A program made the translations under genes and the position numbers. Below, one piece after another: positions 61,301-64,000 of a stretch of DNA of 64,000 bases. A model generated the notes under the pieces. The model had not been told where the DNA came from, searched no databases, and saw only the letters and a list, made by a program, of their open reading frames with translations. This stretch comes from Tahibacter aquaticus (GTDB taxonomy: Bacteria; Pseudomonadota; Gammaproteobacteria; Xanthomonadales; Rhodanobacteraceae): assembly GCF_004363655.1 (NCBI RefSeq), contig NZ_SNZH01000001.1, forward strand, positions 672,425 to 736,424. The letters are read 5' to 3'. How positions within the stretch are numbered: the stretch's first letter is position 1; the number at the start of each line of letters is the position of its first letter.

Positions 61301-61431
61301 TCGGAAGCTTTACGGGAACCCAGCACTACCAGCAGTATTTCCGCATGGACTACGACACAAGCCACGGCCACCACGGAATAACAACTCCTGACAGCTGGAC
61401 CGACGGAAACTTTCATTTCCATACTAAGTAG
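49312..61431 (+). CDS. Giant secreted RHS/YD-repeat polymorphic toxin
   Basis: This 4039-residue protein starts at ATG 49312, 8 bases after AGGGGG, with a Sec signal (about 1-26). Modules in order (residues): N-terminal beta domain 27-235; Calx-beta-like 240-365; two Ig-like (He_PIG) 527-707; IgGFc-binding-like 716-1143 (VGKDFWFTH); Ig-like 1258-1347; FG-GAP-type calcium repeats 1513-1800 (DLDNDGKDE, DLDGDGLPE, DIDNDGDKE); CARDB-like 1853-1963; Ig-like 1982-2450. The RHS/YD-repeat shell covers about 2457-3765 and ends with a core box YYLRARYMDPGSGRF and DPTG at 3826-3829. A variable tip of 210 residues follows. RHS shells enclose a toxin. No PAAR or T6SS adaptor is present, so export seems to use Sec. 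The modules are assigned by eye. Confidence 0.88.
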   Translation: MQDRSRAARAASALLLSAFAATATAQVQRTFVNLGFELPSAGSSNCFFQVDESTVPGWTTNHPAQSGQGCAPQIAAGSGKLIEIWANGFSGVSARSGTQLAELNAEAASRIYQNVCLATGEPIGWRFSHRGRQSATVDDVAEFRVGSSAGTNQVIRAATQNDGGFTTPTCFNTASSGSGISSNSCAAPVLSGTWRDYSGEFTWNGATGVQAIGFEAISAAGGATIGNFIDDIQVTLRPFVELNAATLNVREGSGASLPALRVVGTVPAGGISVNLDVQASGTATRGSDYTTAGSTDSVTVGIPAGVYDGNDFPLPIALVDDAAVENNETLVIAIVSSPTNYVLSSTQTCGGTPVLSSTVTLLDNEVDLSTSLAAPASAANGSTVSLDAAFANRTAAPTTGDATAHDATAAIAVAQPAGLSFTSWTCTASNGARCPGGGVDASTSGSGAISGNAVLPAGNATAGGAISYSIQASVSAAHCSSVTLAASIATPAPLAEGSNVQSGFTSPAPAGTGNNSAGATIAVPCANQPPVFTSTPPSQATRGELYRYDAQASDPDTADVLAFNLDSMPAGMSIDAASGRIEWTPADDQVGTHAVAVRVSDGRGGQAVQEFTITVIAVNRPPRITSTPAVVGVTGQAYSYDVNAVDADGDTVTYRLVDAPAGMTINPASGLIAWTPNDTQLAAADVVVQASDSHGASDDQVFRIIVNASLIGRSHVGKDFWFTHMENYYIGCPPGQERCIGANDNDRRSHWVTVAALEGAQGHVEIPGLSFRQDFTLAAGEVAEIRLPWQVMNTWNYHAVDIGVHVVADRPVTVVSTNQAAKTTDSSVIYPTDVLGTQYTVIDYPHWAGLGGEFGLVAAQDNTQVTFIPPAGRTIARPAGVPAGSSWTVTLQRGQAYSMVMDWNEVGLYRPYSGLRLISTAPIAVFGGSFCADVPSSASHCDHLYEQLLPDRNLGQHFQAGRLATRTVGNLYRFTATEPETAVYAGSRLIAVLKAGDAVDRILDGPVDIRASKPVQMWMIAQSESVDSQQRQVPADVDVSGAEDSDGDLLDPFAVAVPPVGTELSDYLFTTPKLSNFKLHYADVVIAQSAAATLTLDGQPVTGVAWLSIAGSNKVHGNLRLTAGRHRLTAVSPFGLTVYGYGRKESYGYAGGLLIGDQDRVRRLEVTPLQQTRTIGDSACFAVVARDEQHRRVPYARFAARVEGAWPRLEARYLDGTGRGEYCFEQPAAGISPVQFSSGFAQVDAEVQWQAPGDGINRAPIITSLPELELHDAPFHYTVRALDPNNDALTYVLVDGPAGAQIDALSGALSWTAAAPSDREPLLQGFTVRAVDPQGLYAEQVFDLRISFAARLSPISQQQVMQYTEFGKNIYQILGGLLERMRVEVIEAPPLVTADYAPGTRAGSLKWGGGGVSPALRHNNKLQLGTRDGRFGSPGIASQPVWSNNTSIGMLVPVFGRPLDTNNDGIVNASDRLVALGVNQGSLLVARYVDTGQTLPWSGTLPASQVAIPAFADLDNDGKDEILYRTTTTSQLVALNGAGQRRWNIDPVYGSATLSTLQTSIETADLDGDGLPEIVAGGNVYGADGVLRWSFGALAQSAGALVAYPLISDLDNDGQPEVALFNEVRRGDGSLLWRLPTDSIGITYGLFAAYDIDNDGDKEVFATVLSTPVGVQRLERLDSNGARLGPPIALVSAGGAPHLFDFDRDGAIDVYLPEEHLAVTTAGNVVYQGIPDNTSTASAYPLLADLNRDGAMEYFPNSALNVRDLQTDWLWSVGSSYYYAGGTRGLGAFVDSNGDGNAELFVSGYTNALEKPVSGVWPIDRAGRRSFRDGAGRHAGSFGLEIPPATPNDLRFDAWIGDLYLKTNVAGQLGFEVSLRNRGLKPIVNPLSVSLYAGPRGQGGILLATTTTPPLGSSQRRTISLPPVTADRAQGWIYAYVDAAETTADYSTHNNVVAAHMIRLQLSDGADRVDTQTSSVQVLAAPKSFGLSGALPAQVYSGREMSAQILGAAADYDGTPYFRLVSSPPKGMRIDPWTGVISWTPTPDQAGWNTAWVQVDFFEGSSASLSLSTQVIANPNRPPSIQSSPPTQATADTPWSYPVAATDPDSDVLTYALTTSPAGMTINPQSGLIEWTPTQAQAGNSQSGTSYSVVLRVTDTGSNSVTQNFSVVVRKPTYAAPVFTTVPGTRAKVGCLYSYAAQVTQVAGTSVYFGLDSTDKPSGMQVGVYTGLVQWTPGTGQVGSHPVKLHATTNGTSSSSNQSYRINVLAASEQLGIDIAIEPPFITLGQPVTVTAQAINPAATPTLNLTVDGSPVTLDSQGRYTFTPSSVGTHAIAASVTDGCHSAQASKQAYVSDPSDSEPPQVQLHSPADNGVVTKPTAVMATVSDARLASWRLALKDEQGGTAARVLASGTSTFSNVEIAKLDPTLLLNGFHILVLEATDTSGRVSFDSVAVSVEGDMKVGHFSITLLDVEIPLSGIPIRVTRTYDTRRAQEDLDFGYGWSIDYQNVRVRENRRLGFSWRLAQDGGGFTPWCVRPLSDPLVTVTLPDGKVEKFKARFQPECQPYTAQVYGEMVFDPVGNTHGKLEQLSFGTLRVVEQGDGSSNVVDPGDPAQPADPQLYRLTTAEGLVYEIDQGFGIRTITDQTGNTITYDRTGIRHSNGRAVGFVRDANDRIERITLPDGESRRYAYSPAGDLVRTTDAAGVFYNYDYLIHPRWKHYLNRIADAATTPNLLARHEYDEQGRLVATIDANNQRIEYTHNLSGQVEVIKNRRGHSTTYVYDDNGWVLSETNALNEQTLHTYDANGSELTTTDPLGRVTTRSYDVRGNLLTETNHAGETVTRTYGYYNQLKTETDALGRLVLSNAYWINPAIGQESGILLRSTDGLGNTTHYGMDVCSSGCGNSGNLESLTDANGNTRRFEYDRYGNLAKETDTQGNATVRQYDAMGRVLRETRQRRVDGAVDELVTTYEYDTAGQLKQSVQPDGTVTERSYNALGQLQVEVVAGRRTDYTYTADGRLYTQSKGPVSSLVYDAEGNVIASRDRNQNLTETLYDAANRPIEVILPDATSVSGTDTSRTKQEYYKDGQLKYSWDERNNRTQYLYDDAGRQVSVINALNEATSSIYDDNGRRIASIDNLDRTTKYEYDIAGRLTRTILPDAGADDGNDANNLTVDYGYDKVGRKIAETDPANRTTRFVYDAESRLIAVVLPNPTTGDNPVGIADALGRGEYPGSTIASSGVLVTRYAYDEQGNKTRQIDALNRTTAWNYDRMGRVTRRTLPLGQFERFGYDALGRLDWKLDFNSQLTGFVYDTANRLTSTRFADGTELTLTLDEKDRPRTLTYGGLTETRRYDRRDRLDQVTWSDGQQIDYTYDKASNRTQVKTATRTIDFSFDALNRLKTVSEVASTALGQSGGPRVTTYGYDGVGNRDHIVHANGTRVDYRYDRMNRLTTLTHRKGAAVLLALGYALNPDGTRAAIAEQVQQKDTQGQYVVDGNGQPVLNATRTTSYQYDKTKRLIEEAVTAANADHQRTTSWAYDKVGNRLSQVHTVPGGPTVTASTTTTSYSYDANDRLLQESAASNGITRLTSHGYDLNGSLIETTTPEQTMYYRYDGQNRMVQAERKMGSLLDITQYSYTADGIRRSQVLKAGTGDAREIRYLIDPNQAYAQVMEERVGTPLAAGANVSGLNLKTAYTYGDDLLGQYALRDASGTVLPGAATAAIASTFHYDGLGSTRLLTGDTGNTIDSYAYGAFGEIDRNTSALAAPDTPATDYQYTGEQHDPNLGFYYLRARYMDPGSGRFTQSDSFDGFSSDPLSLHKYTANHNDPANRVDPTGNISTLVELGASNQVLASLMRTTFTVMNYIDRVNSMVGVIQAFWEISNLLQNPMAFQSASNFLNSSDPGFMSLIQQNFSDAVHKFRRNSGKLFASTIQNYSNDIANTIVGTNQAGQERGFLIFLPTPTVISNAVKIDFPMGRINAKGKTIRILGRVGGPAKHRGRVIGLGSFTGTQHYQQYFRMDYDTSHGHHGITTPDSWTDGNFHFHTK
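58612..60101 (+). repeat. RHS core segment duplicated downstream (main copy)
   Basis: This part of the RHS gene reappears at 62511-64000 with an offset of 3899 bases and no gaps. The match is exact from about 58622 to 59795, then has seven substitutions to 60101. Confidence 0.95.
60799..61428 (+). other. Variable C-terminal tip of the RHS protein (toxin-like domain)
   Basis: After the DPTG box, about 210 residues follow. Codon use and composition already change within the last 600 bases of the core. The first half is hydrophobic and helical (SLMRTTFTVMNYIDR). The last 60 residues are basic, with HRGRVIGLGSFTGTQHYQQ and a His-rich end (GHHGITTPDS and FHFHTK). The His cluster could bind metal as in nucleases, but I recognise no named toxin family; the activity is unknown. 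Confidence 0.6.
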
Positions 61432-61434
61432 AAC

Positions 61435-62091
61435 ATGAAAATTCGAAAGATCATTTCATCGCGAGGCTGGAGGCATTCCGGGTTCTCTGGAAACCGTGTT
61501 GCGGTAGAGGCTTTCCCGCGCAACGCTTCCGACCTCCCGGATGCATCACTCATCTATCTGGCCGAAGACGAGAGATTCTTCTGGCTTGTATGCAATTACG
61601 ACGACGATGCAGATCACGCCGAATTCGATTCTAAAGTGACGACGAGCGACGATGGGACGATCCCCATCAGTGGTTTCTTCTCATTTAAATTTGAAACATC
61701 ATCGTTGATAGAAATGGAGATAAGCACGGAATGGCATATGGTCGCGCATAGCGACCATCCGCTTGATGGGCTTGACCTGCCCATAGCTCCTTCCAATGAA
61801 ATTCCATTGGTCGAAATCTTGACAGAATCGCCTCTCTTCCGGTTGTCAGGAAACCTTGAAGAGCTTCAATTGTCAGGGGTTGATTCAGTTTGCAAATATA
61901 GCCTGTCGCGGAAACAGGCGAAGATTCTTGTGGATGACGGAAGTCGTGGCTCGTGCATAGGGTTCACTTACGAACAGAATGCTTCACGATGCATAGTTGT
62001 GCGCTCTGTGTTTGAAACCACCTCGGAGATTGATTTTGTCCTCGGGAATCCTGTCCAGGTTTCATCTAGAGAAATTTTTTCATTATTCTAG
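61435..62091 (+). CDS. Candidate immunity protein for the RHS tip
   Basis: This 218-residue, acidic, soluble protein starts three bases after the RHS stop, with no clear ribosome-binding site, so it is probably coupled to the RHS gene. It is visibly richer in A and T than the window's core genes, a frequent sign of recent transfer. The sequence (MKIRKIISSRGWRHSGFSGN, later FFWLVCNYDDDAD) matches no family I know. Position directly behind an RHS tip is typical for the antidote that protects the producer; this function is inferred from position only. Confidence 0.65.
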   Translation: MKIRKIISSRGWRHSGFSGNRVAVEAFPRNASDLPDASLIYLAEDERFFWLVCNYDDDADHAEFDSKVTTSDDGTIPISGFFSFKFETSSLIEMEISTEWHMVAHSDHPLDGLDLPIAPSNEIPLVEILTESPLFRLSGNLEELQLSGVDSVCKYSLSRKQAKILVDDGSRGSCIGFTYEQNASRCIVVRSVFETTSEIDFVLGNPVQVSSREIFSLF

Positions 62092-62163
62092 AAATTTACA
62101 AACAAGTTAAGGTGTAACCGTCCGGCCCCGCCACCTTCCGGCCGCAGTCATCGCCAGCGATGC
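62092..62163. other. Junction region between immunity gene and IS66 remnant
   Basis: A short A+T-rich stretch follows the stop codon. At 62114 the motif GTAACCGTCCGGC resembles the end of an IS66-family element (which begin GTAA), so one IS end is probably kept here. Confidence 0.5.
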
Positions 62164-62448
62164 TTACGCCACGGGCTGCCAGCGATGTGGCAATAGTTCG
62201 GCAATGCGTCGATTGGGATGAGTCGGGAGGCGAGTCAGCACATCGACGAGATAGGCGTAGGGATCGCGAGCGTTCTGCTTGGCGGTAGCGATGAGGCTCA
62301 TGATGGCAGCGGCGCGTTCGCCGGCGGCGCGCGATCCGGCAAACAGCCAATTCTTGCGGCCGATGGCGACAGGTCGGATGGCGCGTTCAACGGGATTGTT
62401 GTCGATGGGCAGACGACCGTCGTCGATATAGCGCACCAGCGCGACAGA
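62114..62448 (-). mobile_element. IS66-family insertion sequence remnant (transposase 3' end)
   Basis: On the minus strand about 95 residues of an IS66 TnpC C-terminus are readable ([31 protein letters not shown] and [10 protein letters not shown]), stopping at 62164. Reading upstream, a stop codon is met at 62449-62451, so the rest of the transposase is missing. The IS end at 62114 is present but the other end is gone. It is inactive. Confidence 0.85.
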
Positions 62449-62476
62449 CTAACGGGGTCAGGTTAACTTAGCGCCA

Positions 62477-62507
62477 GCAAAAAGCCCCGCATTGCGGGGC
62501 TTTTTGC
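62477..62507. terminator. Strong hairpin between the IS remnant and the second RHS segment
   Basis: 62477-62490 and 62494-62507 are perfectly complementary over 14 bp with a 3-base loop; GCCCCGC is flanked by A5 and T5, so it works as a terminator in both directions. It lies just before the duplicated RHS core and would block read-through from the immunity gene. Confidence 0.85.
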
Positions 62508-62510
62508 GAC

Positions 62511-64000
62511 GACGACGCGGGCCGCCAGGTCTCGGTGATCAATGCACTGAACGAAGCCACCAGCTCGATCTACGACGACAACGGCCGGCGCATCGCCAGC
62601 ATCGACAACCTCGACCGCACGACGAAGTACGAATACGACATTGCCGGAAGACTCACGCGCACTATCCTGCCCGACGCCGGCGCCGACGACGGCAACGATG
62701 CCAACAACCTCACGGTCGACTACGGCTACGACAAGGTCGGCCGCAAGATCGCGGAAACCGATCCGGCCAACCGCACCACACGCTTCGTCTACGACGCCGA
62801 AAGCCGCCTGATTGCCGTGGTACTGCCCAACCCCACGACCGGCGACAACCCCGTAGGTATCGCCGATGCCCTGGGCCGCGGCGAATACCCCGGTTCCACC
62901 ATCGCCAGCAGCGGCGTCCTCGTCACGCGCTACGCCTACGACGAGCAAGGCAACAAGACACGCCAGATCGACGCCCTCAACCGCACCACTGCCTGGAACT
63001 ACGACCGCATGGGCCGCGTGACCCGGCGCACCTTGCCTCTGGGCCAGTTCGAACGCTTCGGCTACGACGCCCTGGGACGGCTCGACTGGAAACTCGACTT
63101 CAACAGCCAGCTCACCGGCTTCGTCTACGACACCGCAAACCGCCTGACCAGCACGCGCTTTGCCGACGGCACCGAACTGACGCTGACCCTGGATGAAAAA
63201 GACCGTCCGCGCACACTCACCTACGGCGGCCTGACCGAAACCCGCCGCTACGACCGGCGCGACCGGCTCGACCAGGTCACGTGGTCCGACGGCCAGCAGA
63301 TCGACTACACCTACGACAAAGCCAGCAACCGCACCCAGGTCAAAACCGCGACGCGCACCATCGACTTCAGCTTCGACGCCCTTAACCGGCTGAAGACCGT
63401 CAGCGAAGTCGCCAGCACCGCCCTGGGCCAGAGCGGCGGCCCGCGCGTCACCACCTACGGCTACGACGGCGTCGGCAACCGCGACCATATCGTCCACGCC
63501 AATGGCACGCGGGTGGATTACCGCTACGACCGCATGAACAGGCTCACCACGCTGACGCATCGCAAGGGCGCCGCCGTGCTGCTGGCACTCGGCTACGCAC
63601 TCAATCCCGACGGCACCCGAGCCGCCATCGCCGAGCAGGTGCAACAGAAGGACACGCAAGGCCAGTACGTCGTCGACGGCAATGGCCAGCCGGTGCTCGA
63701 TGCCACCCGCACCACCAGCTACCAATACGACAAGACCAAGCGCCTGATCGAAGAAGCCGTCACCGCGGCCAATGCCGATCACCAGCGCACGACAAGCTGG
63801 GCCTACGACAAGGTCGGCAACCGCCTGAGCCAGGTGCACACCGTGCCGGGCGGCCCCACCGTGACGGCCAGCACCACGACAACGAGCTACAGCTACGACG
63901 CCAACGACCGCCTGCTGCAGGAATCGGCTGCCAGCAACGGCATCACCCGCCTGACCAGCCACGGCTACGACCTCAACGGCAGCCTGATCGAAACCACCAC
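62511..64000 (+). pseudogene. Second, 5'-truncated copy of the RHS core (orphan cassette, continues past the window)
   Basis: The reading frame of the main RHS protein is maintained through the whole 1490 bases without a stop, beginning DDAGRQVSVINALNE, and continues past the window end. No start codon with a ribosome-binding site is visible: the frame reaches back only to a stop at 62469. The match to 58622-60101 is gapless. It is the arrangement of an orphan RHS module that waits to replace the main gene's tip by recombination; a different tip and immunity gene are expected beyond the window. Confidence 0.85.

Noticed and set aside
62492..63196. Plus-strand open frame with an ATG at the start of the second RHS copy.
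   Set aside because: It is out of frame with the RHS protein; the true RHS frame is one base over and stays open to the window end.

Overview
The window is 64 kb of G+C-rich, densely coding DNA from a gammaproteobacterium, most likely of the order Xanthomonadales (Lysobacterales), perhaps Rhodanobacteraceae. I infer this from the cell-wall gene order mreBCD-mrdA-rodA ... mltB-rlpA-dacC-ybeD-lipB-lipA on one strand, a class II (B12) ribonucleotide reductase split into NrdJa and NrdJb, DUF4124 proteins, and exported proteins carrying a short F-A-D-G-F-like motif. No rRNA or tRNA gene was seen, so the taxonomy is inference.

Layout. 1-3132: end of a DUF1761 membrane protein, a DsbA-like isomerase, L-threonine aldolase and a DUF4124 protein. 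3129-3841: a non-coding array of 104-bp repeats packed with DnaA-box-like 9-mers next to a very A+T-rich stretch. 3842-9578: DNA alkylation repair pair (ogt, alkA), an SDR oxidoreductase, a small lipoprotein, a YpfJ-type zinc peptidase, a lysoplasmalogenase-like protein and a GH18 hydrolase. 9686-18935: a secreted PQQ-type propeller protein, a two-component system, a HExxH protein, a decayed paralogue of the propeller protein's C-terminus, an MFS transporter and a methyltransferase. 19446-24654: the nrdJ locus, with an intein in NrdJa and a histone-H1-like gene between nrdJa and nrdJb. 25094-30426: Do-family protease, PstS-like binding protein, HAD hydrolase and M17 aminopeptidase. 30577-36469: Prc protease, lipA, lipB, ybeD, dacC. 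36513-45148: rlpA, mltB, a small unknown gene and the rod-shape genes rodA, mrdA, mreD, mreC, mreB. 45346-48544: gatC-gatA-gatB with ATGA overlaps.

48545-64000 is accessory. It holds a MITE-like repeat (second copy at 1103-1290), a 4039-residue Sec-signal-bearing RHS/YD-repeat protein with an unrecognised C-terminal toxin-like tip, a candidate immunity gene directly behind it, an IS66 remnant, a strong hairpin, and a second copy of about 1.5 kb of the RHS core that runs off the window. This is a polymorphic-toxin locus with a displaced spare cassette.

The most notable observations are the DnaA-box repeat array, the intein placed directly before the presumed thiyl-radical cysteine of NrdJ, the unusual architecture of the RHS protein with its novel tip/immunity pair, and the cassette duplication, whose copies are identical over about 1.17 kb and then differ almost only at synonymous sites.
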